A stretch of DNA of 64,000 nt from Tragulus kanchil (taxonomy: Eukaryota; Chordata; Mammalia; Artiodactyla; Tragulidae). The notes below the pieces were generated by a model. That model saw only the letters and a list, made by a program, of their open reading frames with translations, searched no databases and was not told the DNA's origin. Below, in pieces: positions 25,660-37,358 of the stretch. Within the stretch, counting starts at the first letter, position 1. Every line of letters starts with the position of its first letter. The position numbers and the translations under genes are program-made. The stretch lies in contig JAIOJX010000030.1 of assembly GCA_022376925.1 (NCBI GenBank), positions 176,075,298 to 176,139,297 of the forward strand, given 5' to 3'.

Positions 25660-26225
25660 AGCTACCCCTTCAACTTTCCTATTTATACAGCAGATCATTT
25701 TCCTATTTATGTTGCAAATGCATAAGCATATTCATATGCTGGCAAGAGTATTATTGTCTTTCCAACATAAGATCTCTCAGACCTGCAGGGAAGCTGGTAA
25801 ATACTTTTGTTTTAGAAAGGAAGCCGATTAACCCTAAGAAGTCAGATAAGGCCGGCAAAGGGAGTTCCTTTCATTAAGAGCGTGGAGTTCATTATAAAGT
25901 AACAGTGAAAATAATCTCCACATGCCTCACACTTAACTTTTTCATATAAAGATAAGATAAAGCATTTTGACATTATTCCTTTAGTAGCCCCATTTATCAA
26001 CGGAGCAGATTCAGAAAGGCTTTGCCTAAGGTTAAACAGCTAATGAGTCTTGCATTTTGCCTTTTGGAGCGAGTAAATGAGCAGAATGTTTGTCACAGTT
26101 TCCATCTGTGTAGAGCCCAGCGTCCTCTTTCTGTTGGGAAGACCGCCTTTAATGTGACTCCATCCTATTTATCTGCCCCCATTTCCTGCTTTTTATCATT
26201 GTTCCTCTCTGTACCAGTCATTGGA
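25660..26225 (+). other. SUMF1 last intron, no recognised element
   Basis: Unique-looking intron up to the L2 fragment. Confidence 0.5.
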
Positions 26226-26229
26226 ATTC

Positions 26230-26545
26230 TCATTCTCCGAGCCTCTGGGCGGCAGCTCAGCTCTCTGGTGGTGCCTCCTCAGAGGGACCTTTCCAGGGCA
26301 CATTATCTAAGTACCACCCAGTCACGCCTCATCCTCTCTCCCTATTTAACTTTCTTCCAAGCTGACCACTACCAGAAATACTCTTGAATTAATTGGTTTA
26401 TTTATTGTCTGACTACTTAACTCTCTGTTGAATGTAATTACGCGTCTTGGTAGCAGGTACATTGTCTTGTTCCACGTTGTATCCCTTGTCCAGAATAGCA
26501 TCTAGTGTGTTGCAAACTCTCAGATATTTAATGAATAACTAAACT
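26230..26545 (+). mobile_element. L2 LINE 3' end, copy 1
   Basis: L2-like motifs: ggtgcctcctcagagggacc, aatactcttgaattaattgg, ggtagcaggtacattgtctt, tatttaatgaataac. Confidence 0.7.
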
Positions 26546-26679
26546 GTGCTCTGACCGCATCAGGCTATGTGGCCTTGCTGTCCTCCTCACTTACCTGAAC
26601 TTTTCCATTTTCATGCCTCTGTCATCATTGTTTTGTCCACTTAACATACTTTTTTTCCTCCTTTCTAAATCCTTTACGT

Positions 26680-26850
26680 CACTGCTGCTCAGTCTGTAGC
26701 CCATGGGCCTGTAGAATGAGTAGCACCTGCAATCTGTTAGAAATGTAGATTCATGGGCCCCAGACCACACTTATTGAACCAGAACCTCTGTGTTTGTGCC
26801 CGAGGAATAGGTATTTACCTGAGTTCTCCAGGTATTCTTCCGTACCTTCA
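26680..26850. mobile_element. MER5-like hAT fragment, copy 1
   Basis: Middle and right part of a MER5-type element: gttagaaatgtagattcatg, gggccccagaccacactta. Repeated at 27780-27950. Confidence 0.5.
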
Positions 26851-26859
26851 AGTCAGAAG

Positions 26860-26945
26860 TTGTTGTTTAGTGTCTAGTAAGACATGTCTGAATGTGACCT
26901 GCCAGGCTGCTCTGTCCATGGGATTTCCCAGGCAAGAACACTGGA
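26860..26945 (-). mobile_element. Bov-A2-type SINE, truncated at a duplication junction
   Basis: Left part of the element complete at 27960. Ends caagaacactgga. Confidence 0.78.
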
Positions 26946-27329
26946 ATAAGGCCGGCAAAGGGAGTTCCTTTCATTAAGAGCGTGGAGTTCATTATAAAGT
27001 AACAGTGAAAATAATCTCCACATGCCTCACACTTAACTTTTTCATATAAAGATAAGATAAAGCATTTTGACATTATTCCTTTAGTAGCCCCATTTATCAA
27101 CGGAGCAGATTCAGAAAGGCTTTGCCTAAGGTTAAACAGCTAATGAGTCTTGCATTTTGCCTTTTGGAGCGAGTAAATGAGCAGAATGTTTGTCACAGTT
27201 TCCATCTGTGTAGAGCCCAGCGTCCTCTTTCTGTTGGGAAGACCGCCTTTAATGTGACTCCATCCTATTTATCTGCCCCCATTTCCTGCTTTTTATCATT
27301 GTTCCTCTCTGTACCAGTCATTGGAATTC

Positions 27330-27645
27330 TCATTCTCCGAGCCTCTGGGCGGCAGCTCAGCTCTCTGGTGGTGCCTCCTCAGAGGGACCTTTCCAGGGCA
27401 CATTATCTAAGTACCACCCAGTCACGCCTCATCCTCTCTCCCTATTTAACTTTCTTCCAAGCTGACCACTACCAGAAATACTCTTGAATTAATTGGTTTA
27501 TTTATTGTCTGACTACTTAACTCTCTGTTGAATGTAATTACGCGTCTTGGTAGCAGGTACATTGTCTTGTTCCACGTTGTATCCCTTGTCCAGAATAGCA
27601 TCTAGTGTGTTGCAAACTCTCAGATATTTAATGAATAACTAAACT
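27330..27645 (+). mobile_element. L2 LINE 3' end, duplicated copy
   Basis: Copy of 26230-26545 in tandem duplication 10. Confidence 0.7.
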
Positions 27646-27959
27646 GTGCTCTGACCGCATCAGGCTATGTGGCCTTGCTGTCCTCCTCACTTACCTGAAC
27701 TTTTCCATTTTCATGCCTCTGTCATCATTGTTTTGTCCACTTAACATACTTTTTTTCCTCCTTTCTAAATCCTTTACGTCACTGCTGCTCAGTCTGTAGC
27801 CCATGGGCCTGTAGAATGAGTAGCACCTGCAATCTGTTAGAAATGTAGATTCATGGGCCCCAGACCACACTTATTGAACCAGAACCTCTGTGTTTGTGCC
27901 CGAGGAATAGGTATTTACCTGAGTTCTCCAGGTATTCTTCCGTACCTTCAAGTCAGAAG

Positions 27960-28159
27960 TTGTTGTTTAGTGTCTAGTAAGACATGTCTAGTAAACCTGT
28001 GACCTGCCAGGCTGCTCTGTCCATGGGATTTCCCAGGCAAGAACACTGGAATGGGTTGCCATTTGCTTCTCCATGGGATCTTCCCTACCCCAGGATCAAA
28101 CCCACGACTCCTGCCACGGCAGGTCAGTACTTTACTACTGAGCCGCCTGGGAAGCCCCC
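27960..28159 (-). mobile_element. Bov-A2-type SINE, complete
   Basis: ttgttgtttagtgtctagta ... ccgcctgggaagcccc. Target-site duplication agtcagaag at 27951 and 28160. Confidence 0.88.
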
Positions 28160-28169
28160 AGTCAGAAGA

Positions 28170-29650
28170 CCACTGCCATAATCACATTAAGTCCTGCTCT
28201 GGCCAAGTTCTGCCTTCCAGAAGTCTTTCCTAAAAACATGGATATCCACAAACCACCATTTCTTCCCCTGAATTAATAACAGCCCCAGATTCTTTTAACC
28301 TCAGTTTATTTTGTAGCTTTTTGATGTGTGATCATGTCCTCAACCAGCCTGTGAGCCCCAGCCAGACAGTGTGCCCTGAAGCAATCAGGAAACATTTGAC
28401 CGTTTTTTTGTCACGTGTGGTGCAGTTAAAGAATAAGACTGTCCCTGTTTGACTTCCTGCCTCCCGCTGAACTCCATTCTCGCTCCAGTGTGGAATCCAC
28501 CATGCACATTGGTAGCTTGGGGCCATGCATTATCCACAGAGGCTTGTTTCTAGAAATCCCAAAGCACTTCGACTCACAGCAGCCCAGTGAATAAGCCCTC
28601 CATGGAACAAGGCTTCTGATGCGTCTTCCTGCATGGTGACTTTTAGTCCATTTGGAGCTTCCATTGTATCCCAATCACAGAGTGGAGTAGATGCCATCAA
28701 TTTTTTCATTATTTCAGGCATATTTTTTATTCATTGTCTGTCTTCCTGCCTGAATGTTGGTAATAGTATTACATTCCTCGCTAGAGACAGGGAAAATGAG
28801 AAAACTGGTTGCTATTGTTTCACTATCTGTAAAAGACAAGCACATCTTTTTCCTTCTTTCTGTGGTGGAAGTGCTCTAAAGAGTTTGTCAGCTTTAGAGA
28901 TAATTTTTATGAAGATTAGAAACATTCAACTTTTGTGAGAGAAAGAACAATAAGAATTAAGAGGGGGGAAAAAAACCCCTCTTTCATGCTGCTCTATTTT
29001 CCTATCTACAAATTCTCTCTCCTTCCTGAGTTCGAAGTTTATACAATTCTTTATGCAGTTTGTTTAACAACAGCAGAAGGGACTTTAGTTTCACAAGGCT
29101 CACTTACAGTTGATGCTCTTCAAACACAGCGTCACTAGTTTATTTTCATTCTCTGTTATTTTGGATCAAAGCATAATCTTAGGACCTAAGAGTTCCATGC
29201 GTGGTTATTTTTGGAATATGGAAGCTTTTGAAGTACTTGAATCAAGTCATCCCTGTGGTTATTCACTGAATAACTAGGGGGTATGTGTTAGACTTTCTTA
29301 TTTGTGCAAGTATGTGTGTACGTGCAGGAGAATTTATCAGAGGTGGGGATTAAACATGAGATGTGGTACCGCTCCATCTTGCTAAGGAAGCAAGTACACC
29401 ACAGTTAGACCTGCCTTTGAATGTGACTTGTTTGAACAACTGTGTCATCTCGGGGAACTCATTTAGTTCCTCTGGGCTGTTATGATGAAGTATGAATAAA
29501 ATATGTGATGAAGGCGCCGTGCACCATGCTTGGAGAACTTGATGTCTGTATGTGTTTGTGTGCATGTACATACCATACTCTGCTCTTAAAAAACAGTACA
29601 AAACAAATCCCCCAGACAAAACTATGTAATAGTATAAGTTACTGTGATAT
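28170..29650 (+). other. SUMF1 last intron, unique sequence
   Basis: About 1.5 kb with no duplication and no clear element. 29400-29490 is faintly MIR-like. Confidence 0.45.
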
Positions 29651-29665
29651 AAAAGTCAAATGCAG

Positions 29666-29993
29666 GGCTTCCCCTGGTGGTCCAGTGGGTAAGGACACCG
29701 CCTTGCAGTGCAAGGGGCGCCGGTTCGATCCCTGGCCTGGGAAGACCCCACGTGCCGCGGAGCGGCTGGACCCATGTGTCCAATTACCGAGCCAGAGCTC
29801 TGGAGCGCATGCACCCAGAGCCGGTGCTCTGCGACAACAGAGGCCACCACGATGGGAGGCCCCCACGGGCCAGAGAACAAAGATGGATGAAAATAGACAA
29901 ATGAAAGACCAATAGAAGTGGCCCGCCCGCTCCCCTCCCTCCCCAACCCGACCCCCGCCCAAAATAAATAAATAAATCTTTAAAAAAAAAAAA
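29666..29993 (+). mobile_element. Type-1 SINE
   Basis: Complete, young-looking copy with full head, body and tail. Perfect target-site duplication aaaagtcaaatgcag at 29651 and 29994. Confidence 0.97.
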
Positions 29994-30214
29994 AAAAGTC
30001 AAATGCAGTGTGTATTAAGAAAATAAGTTTTTCACAGCCTTTTCTACTCTTGATATTCCTGAGCTTGCTGTTTAATTTTTGCCAACTCGCTGGATATTAA
30101 ATAAATCGTATCTTAATGATGTTCTTAAATAACATTGTCTCAATTGCCATTTAGCTTTATTACTTGGTTTCATGTCAAATGCTACTCTAAATGTAAAGAT
30201 GATGACTTTTCAAA

Positions 30215-30565
30215 TTGTAAAAGTAATGCTTATCATCAGAAATTTGAAATTCCACTGCCTAAGGATAATTACCGTTCAGATTGTGATGCATTTTGAATTT
30301 TCCAGTCTGTTTCTCTTTGGCATACATGATGATCTAGATTGAGATCATATTACATATATAGTTTTGTATTCTGACTTTTTCATTTATCATCGTGTCCTGA
30401 GAAATTCCTGTGTCCTTAAATGTTCCACGAAAACATGCTGCCTCTGAGTGGCTGCTTACTAGTCTAATACCTGGATGTGCCACAGCTTACGTAACTGTTA
30501 CTGGTTACATTATTTTGAACTATTCTAAATAATACTGACAGTGTCATCTTTCTATTATATTTGTG
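30215..30565 (+). mobile_element. Old LINE 3'-end-like fragment in the last intron
   Basis: Motifs gtattctgactttttcattt, gtgtcctgagaaattcctgt and ctattctaaataatactg resemble the 3' ends of ancient L1 families. Ends about 120 bp before the terminal exon. Confidence 0.5.
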
Positions 30566-30683
30566 TCTGGTTGACAATGTAAAGGACATTGGTGAGCCCT
30601 GAATGTGTTACGCTTGTTGACCAGTTGAGAGCCTTCAGCCGAGAGGTCCGACCACACTCACCTATCTGGTTCTCTCCGCAAAG

Positions 30684-30794
30684 TCCTACTGCTACAGGTA
30701 TCGCTGTGCTGCTCGAAGCCAGAACACCCCCGACAGCTCTGCTTCGAATCTGGGATTCCGGTGTGCAGCTGACCGCCTGCCTACCACGGGCTAA
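30684..30794 (+). CDS. SUMF1: SUMF1 terminal coding exon with stop codon
   Basis: Seen: an acceptor ending ctctccgcaaag, then 36 sense codons beginning [17 protein letters not shown], continuing [16 protein letters not shown] and ending TTG before TAA. Family knowledge: this is the invariant C-terminus of formylglycine-generating enzyme. The first cysteine here matches human Cys341, which forms the copper-binding and redox pair with Cys336 in the preceding exon. The phase-0 junction with the 60-nt exon gives CHKSYC, so the catalytic pair is split across one intron. Residues around RYRCAAR are part of the substrate-binding core. The acceptor has A at position -3, which is weaker than the usual C or T. 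About 14 kb (less once duplications are collapsed) separates it from the last copy of the previous exon. The exon is single-copy in this window and the identification is strong. Confidence 0.95.
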   Translation, partial: SYCYRYRCAARSQNTPDSSASNLGFRCAADRLPTTG

Positions 30795-31795
30795 GAGCCA
30801 GGAAGAGTCTTCCCGAATCTGAGCAGAAGTCGTGCCTCACCTGCACGCAGCTTCCCTCGGAAGGCTGAACAATTTCATGTGAAGAATTCCCACCCGGAGG
30901 TGGGTTATCTGCCTGACCAGTGGCCAAAGGAACCGCATGGCGAGACCAAATCGCTGACCTGCATCAGCATGTGCGCTTTATTGTGTGATGTGTTTCATGT
31001 TTTCCTTCTGAGAGTCTTGAAAGAGGAAGGAGATGGAGGGCACCCTGAGCTAGGCTTCAGGAGGCCTGCATTCTACTCAGGCTCTACTCTTGGGGCTAGA
31101 CCCCAGGGTCCCACCCTGGACCTTCCTGGGCCTCGGGGATCTGATCTGTCCCGTGAGGGAATGCACAGCAGGATCTCTGAGGCTCACTCCTGACTCAAAA
31201 ATTCTCTGAATATATCAGATTCTATTGTGACGTCATAGTGAGAATTTATGACAGATGATTTTTTTACCTATTTTTTGCTCCATGTGTGAACCTCGGGTGA
31301 TACTAATCATGTAAGATAGTTATTCTCTTCTGTATTATTTTCAGAAAATAATGGGGTGGGGTGACGGGGATGAGTCTTTATATTCATACTGCACTTTGTT
31401 TTTTCAAGGAAATCAGTGTCTTTTACATTGTTATGACGAGTCCCCCTTGGGCCAGTGATGGTGTGCTCAAGTTCAGCCATCTGAACATGCAGGAATGTCT
31501 GTGGGCTGACTCTACTGTGCTTTATCTTTTTAACATTAAGTGCCTTTGGTTTGGGGGGCAGCTCTAAGCCCTATTTCCCCCTCTCCCCAAAGCCTCTGTG
31601 AATGTGAAATGTGTGCTACACAGAGAACCCTATTTAATTCTAGATGCAGGAGAAAAGGAGTCAGAACCTTGAGTCAACTATATTCAAGGTATCCAATATT
31701 TTGTAATAGGGACATAGGAAATCCTGTTGTCTGTGGAGTATCCCATGCTTTGGATCATGCACTATGTTGAATAAACTGGTATCTGCTAAATCAGG
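30795..31795 (+). other. SUMF1: SUMF1 3' untranslated region
   Basis: Directly follows the stop codon and is free of SINE insertions up to an AATAAA at 31770-31775. Cleavage would be expected 10-30 nt later. A type-1 SINE begins at 31839, just beyond this point. The end is inferred from the hexamer and from a length similar to the human 3'UTR. The distal part (from 31338) is duplicated downstream at 32541. Confidence 0.6.
31770..31775 (+). promoter_or_regulatory. SUMF1: Probable SUMF1 polyadenylation signal (AATAAA)
   Basis: Canonical hexamer in the context tgttgaataaactgg, about 975 nt after the stop codon. It is the best-placed signal for the terminal exon. Confidence 0.55.
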
Positions 31796-31838
31796 CTTCC
31801 GTCTTGTTGATTCCTTTTCTGTTTCTACATTTTCTTTT

Positions 31839-32175
31839 TTTTTTTTTTTAGATTTCTTTCTTTATTTATTTTTGGGCGGGGGTCGGGTTGGGGAGGGAGG
31901 GGAGCATGCGGGCCACTTCTATTGGTATTTCATATTTCATTTGTCTGTTTTCATCCGTCTTTGTTCCTTGGCTCCTGTGGGCCTCCCATCGCGGTGGCGT
32001 CTGTCGTTGCTGAGCACCGGCTCTGGGCGCATGCGCCCCAGAGCTCCGGCTCGGTAATTGGACACATTGGTCCAGCCGCTCCGCGGCACGTGGGGTCTTC
32101 CCAGGCCAGGGATCGAACCGGCGCCCCTTGCACTGCAAGGTGGTGTCCTTACCCACTGGACCACCAGGGGAAGCC
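31839..32175 (-). mobile_element. Type-1 SINE just beyond the SUMF1 polyadenylation signal, copy 1
   Basis: Complete antisense copy. Target-site duplication ctacattttctttt at 31825 and 32176. Confidence 0.95.
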
Positions 32176-32189
32176 CTACATTTTCTTTT

Positions 32190-32540
32190 AAAGAAATGAC
32201 TGTGATATATGTGTGTGGGCTTTTTTTTTAATGTATAATTTCTTTTAGATATGTATGTGTTTTATTTGGTAAAACAATTTCATGTCGCTTAGCTACTTGG
32301 TAAATTTGATATGTGAGAGGTTTGTGAGAATTTTTATTACAAAAAAGGCCAGGCTGTTCTGCCAGGAACCTAATTATGACCTTGCTTCTTTGTGCCTCAG
32401 TAGATGAAACAAAGTGAAAGGCAGTGCCTCCATCCTGTAAAACCTGACAGGTGCTACATGCCAGGAAAGCCCCTTGTTTTACAGTGATGGCTTCCAACCA
32501 GAAGCGCCTGTGACCAGGATCCAAGCCTGACTCCCTATTC
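32190..32540 (+). other. SUMF1 3' flank, unique (repeated at 33404-33763)
   Basis: No element recognised. Confidence 0.5.
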
Positions 32541-32972
32541 TTTTCAGAAAATACTGGGGTGGGGTGACGGGGATGAGTCTTTATATTCATACTGCACTTT
32601 GTTTTTTCAAGGAAATCAGTGTCTTTTACATTGTTATGACGAGTCCCCCTTGGGCCAGTGATGGTGTGCTCAAGTTCAGCCATCTGAACATGCAGGAATG
32701 TCTGTGGGCTGACTCTACTGTGCTTTATCTTTTTAACATTAAGTGCCTTTGGTTTGGGGGGCAGCTCTAAGCCCTATTTCCCCCTCTCCCCAAAGCCTCT
32801 GTGAATGTGAAATGTGTGCTACACAGAGAACCCTATTTAATTCTAGATGCAGGAGAAAAGGAGTCAGAACCTTGAGTCAACTATATTCAAGGTATCCAAT
32901 ATTTTGTAATAGGGACATAGGAAATCCTGTTGTCTGTGGAGTATCCCATGCTTTGGATCATGCACTATGTTG

Positions 32973-32978
32973 AATAAA
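32973..32978 (+). promoter_or_regulatory. Second copy of the polyadenylation signal
   Basis: Same AATAAA and same context as 31770, created by the 1.2-kb tandem duplication 31338-33763. Probably an artefact copy. Confidence 0.4.
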
Positions 32979-33048
32979 CTGGTATCTGCTAAATCAGGCT
33001 TCCGTCTTGTTGATTCCTTTTCTATTTCCCTCGATTACATTTTCTTTC

Positions 33049-33389
33049 TTTTTTTTTTTTTTTAGATTTCTTTCTTTATTTATTTTTGGGCGGGGGTCGG
33101 GTTGGGGAGGGAGGGGAGCATGCGGGCCACTTCTATTGGTATTTCATATTTCATTTGTCTGTTTTCATCCGTCTTTGTTCCTTGGCTCCTGTGGGCCTCC
33201 CATCGCGGTGGCGTCTGTCGTTGCTGAGCACCGGCTCTGGGCGCATGCGCCCCAGAGCTCCGGCTCGGTAATTGGACACATTGGTCCAGCCGCTCCGCGG
33301 CACGTGGGGTCTTCCCAGGCCAGGGATCGAACCGGCGCCCCTTGCACTGCAAGGTGGTGTCCTTACCCACTGGACCACCAGGGGAAGCC
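33049..33389 (-). mobile_element. Type-1 SINE, duplicated copy
   Basis: Copy of 31839-32175. Its left flank differs (gattacattttctttc). Confidence 0.93.
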
Positions 33390-34113
33390 CTACATTTTCT
33401 TTTAAAGAAATGACTGTGATATATGTGTGTGGGTTTTTTTTTTTTTTAATGTATAATTTCTTTTAGATATGTATGTGTTTTATTTGGTAAAACAATTTCA
33501 TGTCGCTTAGCTACTTGGTAAATTTGATATGTGAGAGGTTTGTGAGAATTTTTATTACAAAAAAGGCCAGGCTGTTCTGCCAGGAACCTAATTATGACCT
33601 TGCTTCTTTGTGCCTCAGTAGATGAAACAAAGTGAAAGGCAGTGCCTCCATCCTGTAAAACCTGACAGGTGCTACATGCCAGGAAAGCCCCTTGTTTTTA
33701 CAGTGATGGCTTCCAACCAGAAGCGCCTGTGACCAGGATCCAAGCCTGACTCCCTATTCTTTGAAGACCTCAGATTCGTTTCTAGCCTGTCATTTAAAAC
33801 AAAACACTCATCTTGAAGTTTGTTGTTTAAAAACTAAGTCAAATAATATTCTTGAGGGTTCAAGCCAACTCTTAATTACAACTTTTGTGCCTAGCCTTCC
33901 TAATGTTTTTTGTGTATAGCCTCCTAATGTTGAAACATTTGTTTTGGGAAGTAGTCATGTTGCTGTTTGTCCACATTTGTTATTCTGTCCTTTTGTGAAT
34001 ATAAAATGTTTCTTTACAGTCATCCATCAACTGATGATTACTTCTGGGAAAACAAACCAAAAGCATTTGTTTCATTGAAGAAGCTAATAGAGAAAATAAG
34101 GTATTTTATTCTT

Positions 34114-34400
34114 TTTTTTTTTTTTTTTTAAAGATTTATTTATTTATTCATTTTGTGCGGGGGTCGGGTTGGGAAGGGAGGGGAGCGGGCGGGCCACTTC
34201 TATTGGTCTTTCATTTCTCTATTTTCATCTGTCTTTGTTCTTTGGCTCCTGTGGGCCTCCCATCGCGGTGGGGTCTGTCGTTGCAGAGCGTGGTCCAACT
34301 GCTCCACAGCACGTGGGATCTTCCCAGGCCAGGGATCAAACCGGCGTCCCTTGCACTGCAAGGCGGTGTTCTTACCCACTGGACCACCAGGGGAAGCCCC
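34114..34400 (-). mobile_element. Type-1 SINE with internal deletion
   Basis: Lacks about 55 bp between gttgcagagcg and tggtccaactg that all full copies have. Target-site duplication ggtattttattctt at 34100 and 34401. Confidence 0.93.
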
Positions 34401-35070
34401 GGTATTTTATTCTTGAAGTCACCATTCCTCAGGAAGTTTTTGTTTTTACTTATTACCTCCCACCTGCTTGGATTTCTCACATGGTTATACTTTTAGTATG
34501 TGTATTTTAGATTCTTCTCTTGGTAATTAATGTTACATAGCATAAATATTTTGGGGTGTGTTCTGGCTTAGTCTTTGGAACTGCATTTTTAGCAGCAGTA
34601 GAATGTTAGAAAGCATTTAGAATCTGAAATCCTGACAAATGCTTCATTTAAGAACCAGATTTCCAAGTTACCAACCATGGAGTGCACCAGACGACAGACA
34701 ACTGTGGCCACTACGCTTTATAAAACTGTATGTTGATTTATGAACAGACCAAGATTGTAGTGTAATAACCACAGTTTTAATGGTATATATGTATTCCTGA
34801 AAAGCCTCACCTTCTGCAACATCACATGTGAAAAATAGGGAGTGTGAGGGAGATGGGACTGGGGTGGGACAGACCACTCTCATCTTAAGGAGCCTTGTAA
34901 CCAGAGCACTAGCAGCAACAGTAACTATCCAAGGGAAATCAGTAGCTCAGGCAAATCTTCAGTGGCATTTGCAGGCAGTACTACAGCCCGCCAGTCCTTT
35001 GCTGCCTTAAGCCCTGGGCCTCTTCCATCTTTCGTCTCCAAGGTGTAAGCTTTTAATTTGATTTTTAAAA
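34401..35070. other. Unique intergenic sequence
   Basis: No gene or repeat recognised. Confidence 0.5.
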
Positions 35071-35080
35071 TTGTTACCGT

Positions 35081-35344
35081 TTATTTTTATTTTTGGCTGC
35101 ACCGGGTCTTCATTGTTGCACTCAGGTTTCTGTAGTTGTGATGAGTGGGGCCGACTCGTTGTTGCAGTGCACAGGCTCCTCGTAACAGTGGCTTCTCTTG
35201 TTGCTCAGCACAGGCTCTAGGGCATACAGATTCAGTAGGTGCCCCTCACGGACCCCATAGTTGTGGTGAACGGGCTCAGCTGCCCCTTGACGTGTGGACT
35301 CCTGCATTGGCAGGCGGACTCTCCACCACTGGACCACCAGGGAC
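35081..35344 (-). mobile_element. CHR-type SINE, diverged
   Basis: Antisense: ttggctgcaccgggtcttca, ttgttgctcagcacaggctc, ctggaccaccaggga. A tttgatttta repeat flanks it. Confidence 0.75.
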
Positions 35345-37073
35345 ATTTGGCGTTTGATTTTAATGGAGACCACTTCCATCAAAAGTAAAGATCTGATTGT
35401 GGTTTAGACTTCTCCGTTCATCTTCTTAAGGTTAGTGGTGGTTGGGAGCAATGATTTTGTAGTATCTTCATTTGAACTCTCCGATTTTGTTTAGTTAACA
35501 TAGAGCAAATTTTAGCAATTGTGAAGCTATTAGATAAACCACAACTTGTACTTCCATAGGATTAAAAAAGATTTTTTTTGAGGTCTTCATCTATTGCTTT
35601 AGTTTTCTCTAAATTCCAAGAACATTAACGTCAGTTGTTTCAAAACACATTTCAAATAACATGCACCCCAACTGATTTTCACATTCTGCCATCTTCTGAT
35701 CTCTCTTTGCTGATCACTTATGAGCTTACTGCTTCCAAGAGATACTCAACCAGAACAGACTGCTTGGCTAATGTATCAATTGTTGCTGTTCAGTCGCTTA
35801 GTCATATCTGACTCTGCGACCACGCAGACTGCAGCATGCCAAGCTTCCCTGACCTTCACTATTTCTTGGTGTTTGCTCAAACTCACTCCCATTGAGTCGG
35901 TGATGACATCCATCTCATCCTCTTTTGTCCCCTTCTCTTCCTGCCTTCAGTCTTTCCCAGCATCAGGCTCTTTTCCATTAAGTTGGCTCTTCGCAATAGG
36001 TAGCCAAAGTATTGGATCTTCAGTTTCAGCATCAGTCCTTCCAGTGAATATTCAGGGTTAATTTCCTTTAAGATTGACTGGTTTGATCTCTTTGCTCTCC
36101 AAGGGACTCTCAAGAGACTTCTCCAACACCACAGTTCAAAGTCATCAGTTATTTGGCACTGAACCTTTTTTATTGTTCATTTCTCACATCTGTACATTAC
36201 TACTGGAAAAACCATAGCTTTAACAATATGGACCTTTGTCAGCAGTGACGTCTATGTTTTTCAATACACTGTCTAGGTTTGTCGTAGCTTTTGTTTCAAG
36301 GAGAAAGTTTCTTTTAATTTCATGACTGCAGTCACCATCTGCAGTGATTTCAGAGCCCAAGAAAGTAAAGTCTATCACTGTTTCCATAATCTTTGTTTTT
36401 TGAATGTTGAGTTTTAAGCCAGCTTTTTCACTGTTCTCTTTCACCTTCATCGTTCCTCCTTAGTTCCTCTTTGCTTTCTGCCATAAGGATGGTGTCATCT
36501 GCTTATCTGAGGTTATTGCTATTTCTCCTGGCAGTCTTGATTCCAGCTTTGTGCTTCATCCAGCCCGGCATTTTGCATGATTTACACCTTTCCCAGTTTG
36601 CAACATGTCCATTGTTCCATGTCTGGTTCTAACTGTTGCTTCTTGACGCACGTACAGGTTTCACAGGAGACGGGTAAGGTGGTCTGGTATTCCTGTCTCT
36701 TTCAGAATTTGCTACAGTTTGTTGTTATCCACACAAAGGCTTTAGCATAGTCAGTGAAGCAGAAGCAAATGTTTTTGGACTTCTCTTGCTTTTCTGTATC
36801 CAGTGAATGTTGACAGTTTGATCTCTGGCTCCTTGCCTCTTCTAAATCTAGCTTATACATTTGGAAGTTTTCAGTTCACATACTGTTGAAGCCTCGCTTT
36901 GAAGGATTTTGAGCATGACCTTGCTAACATGTGAAGTAAGTACAGTTGTGCAGTAGTTTGAACATTCTTTGGCATTGACCTTCTTTGGGATTGGAATAAA
37001 AACTGACCCTTTTACAGTCCTGTGGCCATTGCTGAGTTTTCCGAATTTGCTGGCCTATTGAGTGCAGCACTTT

Positions 37074-37358
37074 TTTTTTTTTTTTTTTTTAAATTTTGGC
37101 CTCTTCTATTTTTTTTTTTTTTTTTAATTTATTCTGATCCATCTTCATTCTTTGGCCTATGTGGGCCTCCCATTGCAGTGGCCTCTCTTGCTGGAGAGCA
37201 CCAGCTCTGGGCACATGTGCTCCAGAGTGCTGGCTTGCAGTTGGACACACAGGTCTAGCTGCTTCAGGGCACGTGGGGTCTTCCTAGGCCAGGGATCGAA
37301 CCAGTGCCCCTTGCAGTGCAAAGCAGACTCTTTACCCACTGGACCACCAAGGAAGCTC
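37074..37358 (-). mobile_element. Type-1-related SINE in BovB, copy 1
   Basis: Diverged copy lacking the 3' tail box. Target-site duplication tgagtgcagcacttt / tgaatgcagcacttt. Confidence 0.9.

Larger units (their letters stand above)
25846..28052. repeat. Tandem duplication 10 (period 1100)
   Basis: Units start ataaggccggcaaagggag near 25846 and 26946. Unit A stops inside a Bov-A2 SINE (gaacactgga) that B completes. Inside that SINE, A reads catgtctgaatgtgacc where B reads catgtctagtaaacctgtg. Confidence 0.95.
31338..33763. repeat. Tandem duplication 11 (period 1203, growing to ~1214)
   Basis: Units start ttttcagaaaata at 31338 and 32541. It duplicates the distal SUMF1 3'UTR and the type-1 SINE after it. 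Unit B has about 11 extra bases before the SINE (tttccctcgattacatt against tttctacatt). Confidence 0.95.

Noticed and set aside
26022..26387. A 121-codon open frame repeated at 27122
   Set aside because: The sequence overlaps an L2 fragment. Identity between copies comes from the 1.1-kb duplication, not from selection, and no protein family is recognisable.
29666..29740. Possible tRNA genes at SINE heads
   Set aside because: They contain A- and B-box-like sequence but do not keep tRNA base pairing, and each is the head of a SINE.
36220..36450. Reverse-transcriptase-like open frame as a functional gene
   Set aside because: It is a piece of a BovB LINE with missing segments and broken frames.
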